A stretch of DNA of 64,000 nucleotides. It comes from Ischnura elegans (taxonomy: Eukaryota; Arthropoda; Insecta; Odonata; Coenagrionidae). Below are positions 1 to 10,200 of the stretch, one piece after another. The first letter of the stretch is position 1. Each line of letters begins with the position of its first letter. The position numbers and the translations under genes were made by a program. The notes under the pieces were generated by a model. It was not told the origin of the DNA, searched no databases, and saw only the letters and a list, made by a program, of their open reading frames with translations. The DNA lies in NCBI RefSeq assembly GCF_921293095.1, contig NC_060246.1, positions 139,128,198-139,192,197 on the forward strand, written 5' to 3'.

Positions 1-25
1 GGTCCAGGCACAGACTGAGCTGCAG
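1..25 (+). CDS. cry1: Possible tail of the preceding cry1 exon
   Basis: A stretch followed by GTATGA at 26 could be an exon end in the right phase (last two bases AG joining the G at 938 to make Arg). In that phase it reads about HRLSCR. Insect CRY1 has a similar CLSVRRFYW stretch just before this junction, but the residues before LSCR do not match well. Plausible only; it could be chance. Confidence 0.3.
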
Positions 26-937
26 GTATGATGAAAGAGTCGGAAACTGGTTAGGGATTAATGCAGATGTGACCTTTGGGAATCACCAACTTACTTTCAT
101 GAGTATTGAGCTGTGAGGATACAGAGTAATGGATATGAGTAAAAGGAAATGATATAGAATGGAAAATAAGGGAATTTCATTAAGAAATATGTTTTTGTAT
201 GCAGCTGAAAATGTGAAAACATTATGAAGACGTGGAACCGATTGAAATACATAATTTGATTGAAAATTTTGAAATCGGTGTATGTTGTCAAATGCCAACT
301 TATAACCAATAAATAGTTTATAATTATGAAAATTATATTATTAATACCATTATCATTGTTCATTCCTGTGAATAGTTACTCATAATTCACTATATGCAAG
401 AAAAAATTCCAGACTGTTGGACAAAAATTTCAGGATGACCACATACCATTAAAAATCTTGAACTCTGAAAATTATTCTTAAATTTTCTGTGAAATTTCTA
501 TGAAGTTCTAGTTACAATTAAGAATTTTCAAAATTTACTTTAAAAGGTATCTCTAATTTAGAATTACAACAGTGTATGAAATGAGGCTTAGAATAAGGAA
601 TTGTTTTTCAGTCAGTAAACGAAACTCTATTTTTAGATGTTGTATTCTTTGCTTTATTGACTCCAATACTACAAACTAACTATGAAATTCCTACTTCTGG
701 TTTCTATTCTCATTGTTTATAAAATTAAACATGGTAAATATTTTTCGTGGAAAATTCCCATCTTGCAAATTTGTATTTTTGCATGCCTCATATAAATCTA
801 TGAATTATTTGGTACCAAACTGTTCTTAGTTAATTCTGCCCACCGCATTCTATGTACATTCAGTTTTGGCTGTACAAATAGAGATAATAATTATAATATA
901 GGAGAATAGGAGTCATATAACATGTCTATGTTCACAG
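26..937 (+). other. cry1 intron, nothing recognised
   Basis: AT-rich single-copy-looking sequence upstream of the first certain cry1 exon. The short open frames on the minus strand here show no domain or codon pattern. Confidence 0.5.
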
Positions 938-1196
938 GTTTTACTGGGAAATACATGATGTTTGGATGAAGATTCGTGGAAAGGATTGCCCTCCAAGCGA
1001 CAGCATTACTGGTCAGCTGATTTGGCGGGAATATTTTTACACTATGTCTGTAGACAATCCATTTTATGCTGAAATGGAGCGCAACCCTATATGCTTAACT
1101 ATTCCATGGGTTGATGATGATGAAAACTTACAAAAATGGGCTAAAGGAGAAACTGGATATCCATTTATTGATGCATCAATGAGGCAGCTTCTTCTG
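938..1196 (+). CDS. cry1: cry1 exon (FAD-binding domain, first of four seen)
   Basis: Acceptor AG at 936-937, donor GT at 1197-1198. It starts in phase 2 (the first G completes a codon) and encodes FYWEIHDVW through RQLLL. It contains the [14 protein letters not shown] motif and the Trp equivalent to Drosophila W342 ([10 protein letters not shown]). A downstream ATG at 966 is internal and is not a start. Confidence 0.92.
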
Positions 1197-3734
1197 GTAT
1201 GTTAATATTTATGAGAATCTGGTCAGAAAAAGCGGGGGATGAACTTATATATGGACCCTCTGAATACAAAATGCTCCGAACAATTACTTCTTTTACACAA
1301 AGGCTTAAAATATTCTTATTTCCCAATTAATTAAATTTAATTTGATTGGCTTAATACAGTGATCTCTGGTTTTTACGAAGTTCATGGGTCCAAAAAACTG
1401 GAGGTTTGTAATAACGATCTTTGTAAGAGCATTTCTTTTAGGAATCACAAAAAAAAAATAACTAGCCAAAATTCCATATCTCTTAAATCTCTCATACTTA
1501 TAGTTGAACTGTGGAATAGCTTCAGAGTCATGTGTATGATATACGCAATTAAATTATACACAAATCCTGTAAGTCCTCGACGTGCGAACAAGATGTATTT
1601 CTGAGACCTTGTTCATAAGATGATAAACCTATGCGAGGCATCAAAAAGTGTGGTTATCCTGCAGAATACAAAGCTGCATTACAGTTTTGAATTAACTTGA
1701 CATGATTGTCACGAACTGATCCAGCTGCAAGTCCAACGTGGCTGAAGCTGAAAAAAACTGGTTTTCATGGTTAGGAAGAACGGGCAATATGCTGAACAGT
1801 TCCTGACAACGAAACAAATTTATTGATACTTTGTTCTGACCGCAAGTGTGAGTTCCTTTATGCCACACCGTGTTACTTCGGCAAACTCCCTAGGCGACAA
1901 ATTTGATTTATGTATTACATCACAAAATAGTGCCTCGCTATTACTGCCTCTTGCACAACTTCATTTATGCGACTATTTTGTGTGTCTTGAATATGCCATC
2001 TCACGGTGATTTGATGCATCTTACTTATCCTGGACAATTCCAGATCTATGATCACGTCATCATGCACCTCAATGCCATGGATGTGTGGCTTTTGGAAACA
2101 AGCACCAATAATTTTTTTATTGTGAGATTTCATTTGCAAAATTATATGCAAGCATGAAACTTGTGGGGAACTCAGATCTTATTCCTTGAGGAAAGCACTG
2201 ATACAAAAAAAAATGGGGTGAGGATGTACATTTGAATTGAGGTGCTTAATCCTTAACCTTTGGATATAATGAGTGTTGCAATTAGTGTGAAATTTGCCAG
2301 GCATTGTTATCTCTCGCTATACTGAGCTTCCACTGTAACTACTTATTTTTATGGCATTAATGTCTGTGTTGGTTTTTTTATTCTTTCATGATATTTTGAC
2401 ATGTCTGGCGTAGAGCTTGTTAAACACATAAACAATACCCATAAGTCAGATGGATTCTATCAATTAATTAATTTTATCAATTCATCTTGTATTTAGTTTT
2501 CAGTTTTGGTCTATTATTGAATTAGGTATTTTGACTATTTATTAAAATTTCATTAAGTGAGCATCATCTACCTATTATAAAATGACATTTCAATCTCTCT
2601 TAGGAAGGATGGATTCCTCATGCTGCTCGTAATGCTGTGGCATGCTTTCTAACCAGAGGAGATTTGTGGATTTCCTGGGAAAAGGGTCTTTCAGTCTTCC
2701 TCTATCACCTTCTTGATGCTGATTGGTCTGTTTGTGCTGGGAATTGGATGTGGGTATCTTCATCTGCTTTTGAGAGACTTTTGGACTGCACAATGTGTGT
2801 ATCTCCTGTCAGCTATGGACGAAGACTCGATCCTTGGGGCACATATATCAAGTAAGCAAATCTTTCGTTGTACAAATGAAGTATGTTATCTCAGCTGTAA
2901 CTTAAGATTCTTTTTTGTCTTATTTTTTTAATTGCTATCCTTTTATAACCAGGAGGTATGTTCCAGAACTATCAGGGTTTCCACCTGAATACATTCATGA
3001 ACCTTGGAAAGCCCCTATAGTGGTGCAAGAATCTGCTGGTTGCATCATTGGCCATGACTATCCTGAGCGTATTGTCGACCATGCTGTAGCTTCCAAGAGA
3101 AATCAAAAGGTGAGTTCTCATTTTATGTTATGAATGGAGTGGATGTTTATAAATCTATCACATGAAACTGTAGGCCCCGAAGAACTTCATTAGGATATTA
3201 TGAGAGTACGACTTTCCTGAGATATTTTATATCCTAATGAGTCAGATCTTTTCTGAGACTAGTTTATTTTAACATTCTTACTAATATTCCCGATTGGTAA
3301 CATTGATTGGATACTGTGAAACATGACTGTTGATCAGGTGTGCTCTTTTGCTTTATTATTATTGAGGTTTGCCTTTTTTTTCTTAAGATGCAAGCATGAA
3401 AGTAGAATCACAAGCTCAATTTATTTTTATCAGATCAATTTCACTTTTTGCACCCTCATCACCGATAGTTTGAATGCTACTGTCTGGGTCATCTTATTTG
3501 GAGTGAGTTTTTTATTTACTTTCCCATAAATACATCAGTTTTTTGTATGCTTTGCTTTTTTCTCGTAATTTAATTAACCATCTGTATTTTTTCTTGATGC
3601 ATTGACAGTACATGGAAGCCATTAGAAATAGCCTGATGAGTGATTTTCCAGCACCACATTGCTGTCCATCAAATGAAGATGAAACTCGTCATTTTCTTAT
3701 GATGGATGATGCCGAAATTGATCATGTTCATTGA
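938..3734 (+). CDS. cry1: Type I (Drosophila-like) cryptochrome, C-terminal 262 residues, 5' part outside window
   Basis: Spliced CDS: 938-1196, 2604-2851, 2953-3109, 3609-3734 (stop TGA 3732-3734). All introns are GT-AG and all phases agree. The product is the C-terminal half of the FAD-binding photolyase/cryptochrome domain plus a short tail. Seen directly: [38 protein letters not shown], and [12 protein letters not shown] near the end, which match insect CRY1 rather than vertebrate-type CRY2 or 6-4 photolyase. Residues equivalent to the Drosophila electron-transfer tetrad (Trp 342, 394, 397, 420), the flavin-proximal Cys416 (VCAGNW) and His378 (IPHAARN) are present. Known role of the family: blue-light photoreceptor that binds FAD and, on illumination, promotes TIMELESS degradation to reset the circadian clock. 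Odd point: the tail has HFLMMDD where Drosophila has the FFW lid motif. The N-terminal half must lie upstream. Confidence 0.93.
1197..2603 (+). other. cry1 intron, about 1.4 kb
   Basis: GT at 1197 and AG at 2602-2603. Part of it (about 1560-2160) is less AT-rich than the rest and may be an old repeat remnant, but no terminal repeats or recognisable protein were found. Confidence 0.5.
2604..2851 (+). CDS. cry1: cry1 exon (electron-transfer tryptophans)
   Basis: Acceptor AG 2602-2603, donor GT 2852-2853. Encodes [10 protein letters not shown] through GTYIK. It carries the Trp pair LWISW (equivalents of W394 and W397) and VCAGNW (Cys416 and W420 equivalents). This is the most conserved part of the fragment. 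Confidence 0.93.
2953..3109 (+). CDS. cry1: cry1 exon (end of FAD-binding domain)
   Basis: Acceptor AG 2951-2952, donor GT 3110-3111. Encodes [18 protein letters not shown] and [20 protein letters not shown], the usual ending of the cryptochrome fold. The first base completes the Lys codon split by the previous intron. Confidence 0.92.
3110..3608 (+). other. cry1 last intron, 499 bp
   Basis: GTGAGT donor at 3110 and AG acceptor at 3607-3608. AT-rich; no repeat or coding signal seen inside. Confidence 0.7.
3609..3734 (+). CDS. cry1: cry1 terminal exon, C-terminal tail and stop
   Basis: Acceptor AG 3607-3608, in frame from the first base. Encodes [13 protein letters not shown], the type I signature [10 protein letters not shown], then a tail ending AEIDHVH and TGA. 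The PHC-PSNEEE-type sequence is what separates this gene from CRY2. The tail is about as long as Drosophila's but lacks the Phe-Phe-Trp motif. Confidence 0.9.
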   Translation, partial: YMEAIRNSLMSDFPAPHCCPSNEDETRHFLMMDDAEIDHVH

Positions 3735-4317
3735 AAAGGTCTTTTTGTATTATCATGTTAATTCTCATATTTTTTGTAACTTTCTGTAGTTATTATATTT
3801 GTTATCTCTTAAATCTATTCTAATGTTCAATGTTACTCCATGTTGCATATAAAATCAAATATTTATTATCTCACTTGTTGTGCATTCATGTTTTTCATTC
3901 TCTGTTTTTTAATGATTTTGTGTGATATTCTTGCTATACATACTTGTTATTGCTGAGATATTTATTTTTTATATAAACCTTTGAACCAAACAGCTTTTGC
4001 ATAAGATTATAATTGATGTGGTGTAGACCTTTAATGGTTAAACATAATTTCTTTCACGTTGATTTCATGATGGAAACTTTATTTCAACTTAAATGATGGT
4101 CTTCTTATGATAAATTTGTGAATTTCTCTAAAATGCAACATTCAATTACTATCTTTATTTTTTATCACCCTGACTCTATGTAAAGAAAAGTATTTAAAAA
4201 GTGTGTGCGACCCATTAAATTAGTTTACCAACAAATTTTGTGCCACCACTATTGCTCTCTTGGAAATTGGTTGACCTTTTGATCGCCCATTATTCCCAGT
4301 TTTGGTTTGTTGTGTGA

Positions 4318-4323
4318 AATAAA
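4318..4323 (+). promoter_or_regulatory. cry1: Candidate poly(A) signal AATAAA for cry1
   Basis: Canonical AATAAA about 590 bp after the cry1 stop. The intervening 3735-4317 has no open frame of note and would be 3' UTR. In AT-rich DNA this hexamer is common, so this is only a candidate. Confidence 0.3.
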
Positions 4324-4946
4324 ATATGTATGTATACTACATATATCATCTTCATCCTTTTTTCTTTGAAAAAGTTGGTAAGGGAATATTTGCAATCGCT
4401 TGCCTCAAGCGCAGTCCCTACACTTCAACAGAATGCTTTCAAATTCTCTGGAACCATCATTACAAAAATTCTCCACAGTTTTTCCTTTTTCATCTTATTT
4501 TGGTAAGAACTAGATCTTTATTTTTAATTCAGGCAAGGACTGATAGGATTCAATTGTAGTCCACTTCTGCATCCATGCTCTTTATTCTTTGACAAAACAA
4601 AGAATTGAATGCTCTCTGGTAATATTTGGTATTGCAGCCATAAATTTAAGCAAAGTAAAGTAAAGGCCTCACCAAAGCATTTAAGCAAAGTAAACAAAGT
4701 AAAAGCCTCAACAATTCAGTGCATAAATTTAAGCTTTAGAAAGAATGAAGTTTAACCACCACCATGAAAAAGTATTATATGTATTTTAATTTGAGAAATA
4801 CCTATCGCAAAAATATGTGTGATTCCGTAATTTTTACGGTTTTTCAATATGAAATACTAAATATAATGGGAAATTGTCTAACTTGAGTCATTAGAAATTT
4901 TAAACTGTATGACCCACAGCTCAATAAGTAATCAAATACATATTAT
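4324..4946. other. cry1-URB1 intergenic DNA before the first MITE
   Basis: AT-rich with a short imperfect repeat of AGTAAAG-type sequence near 4650-4715. No gene seen. Confidence 0.4.
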
Positions 4947-4950
4947 GATA

Positions 4951-5192
4951 CCTCCACTGCAAAAACGCTCAACAATCACCCACCGAATCAAATCCACTCA
5001 TATTGTAGCCTAACAATACGAATCCGCTCAGCGGGCAGTGTCCGGAGCGTAACTGCTCATCTTCTATTCTCCAAGCTTGGAGGTGAGCGTTTATGCTCCG
5101 GACACTGCCAGCTGAGTGGATTCATATTGTTAGGCTACAATATGAGTGGATTTGATTCGGTGGCCGATTGTTGAGCGTTTTTGCAGTGGAGG
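4951..5192. mobile_element. Foldback MITE with arms of about 100 bp, TA-flanked
   Basis: Begins CCTCCACTGCAAAAACGCTC and ends with its reverse complement. Arms pair almost throughout, leaving a small loop near 5070-5090. TA at 4949-4950 and 5193-5194 flank it as a likely target duplication; the palindrome even extends by GA/TC outside the TA. No coding capacity. TA duplication fits Tc1/mariner-type mobilisation, but the family is not identified. Confidence 0.75.
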
Positions 5193-5535
5193 TATCGATT
5201 AGTATTCCAATCTCTTCCCTCATCCTCATTGTAACCATCTATCTTTCCCTTTATTGTTATTATCTATCTTTCCCTGAAAAAATTCTTTTGTCGTACACAA
5301 CTGACCTTAAAACATCTCCTTAATCCTTTATTCTCCATCCCCTAACTGGTAATTATGTAGATTAACACATTCACTATGGCTGACGCCAATAAGGGTCACA
5401 CTGGTGTTGATCACTGAGCTGCCTGATGCCAATTGGCCTAATCCGAGTAAACGAAAAAAATAACTTCTCTCCTCACCAAACTTAAATAAATTGGTGCCGC
5501 TGTGAATGTGTTAAGGACTGAATCCACACCATTAA

Positions 5536-5940
5536 GGCCCTTATTAGACGAGGTAGCCCGGCGACATCGCCAGCGGCAGTAGCTGCCAACACACTGGCTA
5601 CCAAATCTAGTAGTCAGTTCAGTGGCCAGAATTTTTTCCGTGTTGATAAAAATATTTTTCGTGCAATCTGACCGAGTGGCAATGGAGACTGGTGACCTAG
5701 TGTAATAAGCACCATATGCTACAATGTAGCGTTACCAGTATAGGTAGCCAGTGGCAACGGGTCTCGGTAGCCAGTCAGTAGTCAAAGTGTGGCTACGCTG
5801 GCTACCCTAGTATAATAACATCCACAAGAAGCAATTATAATTGCTTCTTGTGGATGTCTTGCGAGGGTATACCCATGACAAGCTGAGCAGCCAGTATCAT
5901 CGCTGGTGACGTCGCCTGGCTACCTCGTCTAATAAGGGCC
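5536..5940. mobile_element. PIF/Harbinger-like MITE, 405 bp, TAA target duplication
   Basis: Terminal inverted repeats start GGCCCTTATTAGACGAGGTA, followed by GCC and a GGCGAC box on both sides. They are flanked by TAA at 5533-5535 and 5941-5943. The 3-bp TWA-type duplication is characteristic of PIF/Harbinger. The centre has a second palindrome (about 5824-5853). No open frame. Confidence 0.75.
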
Positions 5941-7163
5941 TAAGTGCCAGAACTCAGTCATGATTTTTTTTTTTGGTCTTATGTGGTTTGTAGAAGTTAC
6001 AGAATTAAATCTTTCTACTCCTAACCATATATGTAGATTGTTGTAATTCTGGATTTATTATGACCAACCAAATTCATGTTTATACTTTATACATGTTATA
6101 ACCCTCAACTGGGTGTGACTGGGAAGGGGAGGGTTTGTTTGGAGGGGGTTTTGTCAGAGTTGAACAGGTCGACATGGGTCTAGGGAAAGGGGAAGTGGGG
6201 GAAAGGAAGAGGGATTGAAAAAAAAAGGGCAAGTGGGTGTGGGGTTAGTTCCTTTTGCTACTTGATTTGGCATGCACGAAATAATGAAGGCTGGTAGTAC
6301 ACTTATTATGAATTCAACTAAACATTTAATGCATAAAAAACAAGGCAAGATACGCATAAAACATAAAATAACTAATATTCTTTTCTAATGAACATCAAAC
6401 TGACCAGAGGTAGTAACCAAAATGATTGATTCAACAAGATGTGGCACCATAATAATAAAATAAAAACAATAAACTTCCTTTTCAATCAGTCTTTGGAAAA
6501 AAATGAATTTAAAACAACAAAAACGTGAACTTAGAACACAACTATTGATCAAAAATAACACTGTCCGAAATACTAAACCACATGCACTCATTCAGAAGGG
6601 GTAAAGGGGATAGAAATTTTATGGGATGAACGAAAAATATCCGGGGGGGGGGGGGGGCGACGGCTCTTTGGTACAGGGTTTCAACCATAAATAAATGTAA
6701 ACTCTATGGTTTCAACAACACACGACTCAGAACATGGCCATATTAAAGGAGGCCATGCCTAGAACCTTACAATAGGGTTCTTGCAAGTCCTTTGAAAACA
6801 GCGGGTTGAGTTTTCAGTGCATACAACGTTGTAAAGATTATTATTATGTTGCAAGATAATTACTAACTGCTAGCACGGCCGGCACGCTACATTCAATGCT
6901 GAGTAATTGAAATCACCTTTAGAGATAATCATGTCTTAAGGAACACGTATGCTCTACCCGGATGACATTGGGCGTTAGAATCTTTTTTTAGAGTTTTGGT
7001 AGTTGGTTAATCTGTCCAGCGGATAACTTCAGCAAATAGGCTCCACGTGTGTTTTGATTAGGTTGACAGTTTGTTTTCTCAAAGTTTTCCTGTGTTTTAT
7101 CGACTTAAAAGTAACCAAAGGACCCCCGCCTTTAATTGTAACCTTCTTGAAAAAGCTACAAAA
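5941..7163. other. Intergenic DNA up to the URB1 start
   Basis: Holds a run of 15 G at 6643-6657 and AT-rich sequence. The segment just before URB1 (about 6870-7163) is the likely promoter and 5' UTR; I see no convincing TATA box or other named element there. Confidence 0.4.
6643..6657 (+). repeat. Poly-G run of 15 bases
   Basis: Uninterrupted homopolymer in intergenic DNA. Homopolymer length is also a common sequencing or assembly weakness. Confidence 0.85.
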
Positions 7164-7290
7164 ATGAAACGGAAGAAGTTCTCGGAGAGCGTTGACGAAT
7201 CTGGTGGAGAATTACAACCAGCAAAGAAGAGAAAACATTTCACTGGAATGATGTTCCGGCAAAAAATCTTGGGGGATGAATCTGTGGAAG
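7164..7290 (+). CDS. URB1: URB1 exon 1 (residues 1-42)
   Basis: ATG in context AAAAATGA. Encodes a Lys/Arg-rich N-terminus with two basic clusters (MKRKK and KKRKHFTG), a likely nuclear/nucleolar signal. Donor GT 7291, phase 1. Confidence 0.88.
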
Positions 7291-10200
7291 GTATTATCGT
7301 ATGAATTATCGAATAAAAGCGTATTTTCTGAGATTTTGCTACTTATGACATTCGTTACTACAGCTATGAAGTCATTTCTGGAGATTTATAGAGAGGGTTC
7401 TTCAAATCAAGATATTGTAATGGAATACCTGGAATCGGGTGGAAATGGCGAAGAAATATTACTCCTCTTGCCAAGCGAAAATAAGGATCCAGAAATTGCT
7501 GTCTACGTGTTTAGTGTTTTAGAATGTATATTTCTTCGGTAAGTGCGATTAGTTTTTACGTAGCAGTCTTGGAATTTTAATATGCACAACAGTCAGCTGA
7601 ATTCAGTGAAGGGTCGGCAATTTAATGAATATTTGGTCATTGACGTGTACATTCAAACCCAGTCCACCACTTCTAATAGCCATCAATTAGTAAATAACCC
7701 CACGTCAAGGCTATGTAAGTGACTAATATCATAGAGTAAGTATAAACTTTCTCTATGCTAATATGAATGGGTCTAATGTGCACAGTAATAAACTTACTAA
7801 ATATGTGCTTCGTGTTGATAGTTTAACTTTCATACAGTGTAGTTCATTGATCGTTCAATCAATTGAACTGAATTGAATCAGTTGAATTGAGGTGGCATAT
7901 GTGTGATTTTTTAATGTTCTCGAAAGTGCTGATGTTTGCATGATCTATCCACTTAAATATGGAGACATCTGAACTCCCTCAGTGTATGATTCTTGCCAAT
8001 CACCAACCAGCCAACCTATATTCAGACCGCCTCCATTGAGAGTATATGCCGGAAGAAGGACTGAACCCTTGTCCCCAATAAATGCTCATGTAAATAAGTG
8101 AGAAATCTTGAAGTCATGACATGAAAAATGTGCTTCATCCATGGTGATGTCGAATGTCTCAGACCGAATTATAATTCTATCATGGAAATATTTCCTCTCG
8201 ATCAAAATTTACATTTACATTTACCTTTTGGCTTGCTGGAGATGGCATGAAAGTTTTCTCTTCCACATTTAATATTCAAAGGTATTCCTCTGTGAAAAAT
8301 GGATCAAGAGCAAATTTTTAGGTACTCTATCTAATGAAAATCATGGAATCAGTGCTACTCTTCATGATGCCATAACCCTTGAGTTCAATACAATTAATAG
8401 CAAGTGTGTGAATAAATAAAATAAGTATTGTGAATCTGTCCACATTAAGAATGGCCAGTAAGTTTCCATTCAATACTAATTTCTTTTATCAAGGAATCCC
8501 TTTCTAGTTGCTTCAATGTTTCCCACAAAATGGATTTTTTTTAAAGCAGTGCATAAGCCCATAACATGAATGTGTTTACAAATATTCTTTCATGCAGGCT
8601 GGTTGGTTGTGCGTCAAGTTTCTCTATATAATGAACTTTTTGATGGGCGACCTTAGAAATGTATTAGCAGAGTGAGGAAGGAATGTTATGGTGTAAATTA
8701 TTTTACATTCAGCCTCATGTTCTGCCGTGGTATTATTAAAGTGATACATATGTCATAAATTCAGACAGCATTATTGAAAAAATATTACAGGTCTGGCTGC
8801 ATTAGATTCATTCTGATGGATCTAATGCAGATAAATCTCTTCATTTTATGAGACAAAAATCTCTATAAAAACTTAATATGGAGCACAAGGAGTAAGAGGG
8901 GTTAAACCTGTTTGTACTTTTAATCATTTTAACTGCAGTCTCTGAATGTAATGGTTTTCTTATCCATTTTCTTAACCATATTCTTAAGAAATTTAGAGTA
9001 GTGCATATTTTATGTTAGTTTTAGCCCACACAGCACAAAGTGAATAATATGCACATAATATTCAAATATTATGCGGATATTATGCCACCACAATGGTATA
9101 AAACGCGCATATTATGTACATAATATGTGCATATAAATGGTATAATGTCCTCATAAATTGCGGTATTATGCGCATAATATGCGGAATATATGCAGTGATG
9201 GAATGGCATAATATGCACATAATATTCAAATATTATGCGAATATTATGCCACCACAATGGTATAAAACGCGCATATTATGTACATAATATGTGCATATAA
9301 ATGGTATAATGTCCTCATAAATTGCGGTATTATGCGCATAATATGCGGAATATATGCAGTGATGGAATGGCATAATATTTGCATATACATATACGGAATA
9401 TATGCACCTTTTATGTACATAAAAGGTGCATATAAATGGTATAATGTCCTCATATATTCCGTATATATGCAAACATTATGCCATTCCATCAGTGCATATA
9501 TTCCGCATATTATGCGCATAATATCGCAATTTATGAGGACATTATGCCATTTATATGCACATATTATGTACATAATATGCACAAGTTATACCATTGATGT
9601 GGCTATATATATGCACATATTATACTCATATATGCCATTTATATGCACCTTTTATGTACATATTATGCACAATTTATACCATGGATGTGGCCTAAAATAT
9701 ATGCGCATATTATGCCCATATATACCATTTATATGCTCCTTTTATGTACATATTATGCACGATTTATACCATTGATGTGGCTATATATATGCACATATTA
9801 TACCCATATATATATGCACCTTTTATGTACATATTATGCACAATTTATACCATGGATGTGGCCTAAAAAATATATGCGCATATTATACCATTTATATGCT
9901 CCTTTTAGGCACGATTTATACCATTGATGTGGCTAAATATACGCACATATTATACCCATATATACCATTAGTATGCACCTTTAGGTACATGTTATGCACA
10001 TTTTATACCATATCTACGAACCTTTTATGCATATTTTATACCGTTGATGCGTGATAACATGCAGTTGCATAATATTCGAAAATTACATGAATAAAAATTG
10101 ATTTCTGGAAACGAGGAGAAATTTAATGAATCATTCATGTAGACACAGCATAGGTACATTGCACTAAAACAAGGCACAATCCTTCATCGTTGTATCACAA

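Noticed and set aside
966..968. ATG at 966 as start of a small cry1-like gene
   Set aside because: The frame continues upstream through FYWEIHDVW to a good splice acceptor; it is an internal Met.
7071..7163. Extended N-terminus for URB1 upstream of ATG 7164
   Set aside because: The upstream in-frame stretch has no ATG (it would begin at TTG) and its residues do not resemble the URB1 start.
9069..10054. Open frames of up to 165 codons on both strands (His/Tyr/Ile-rich)
   Set aside because: They are read-through of the palindromic AT-rich repeat; the same peptide words appear in both strands and repeat with the DNA unit.
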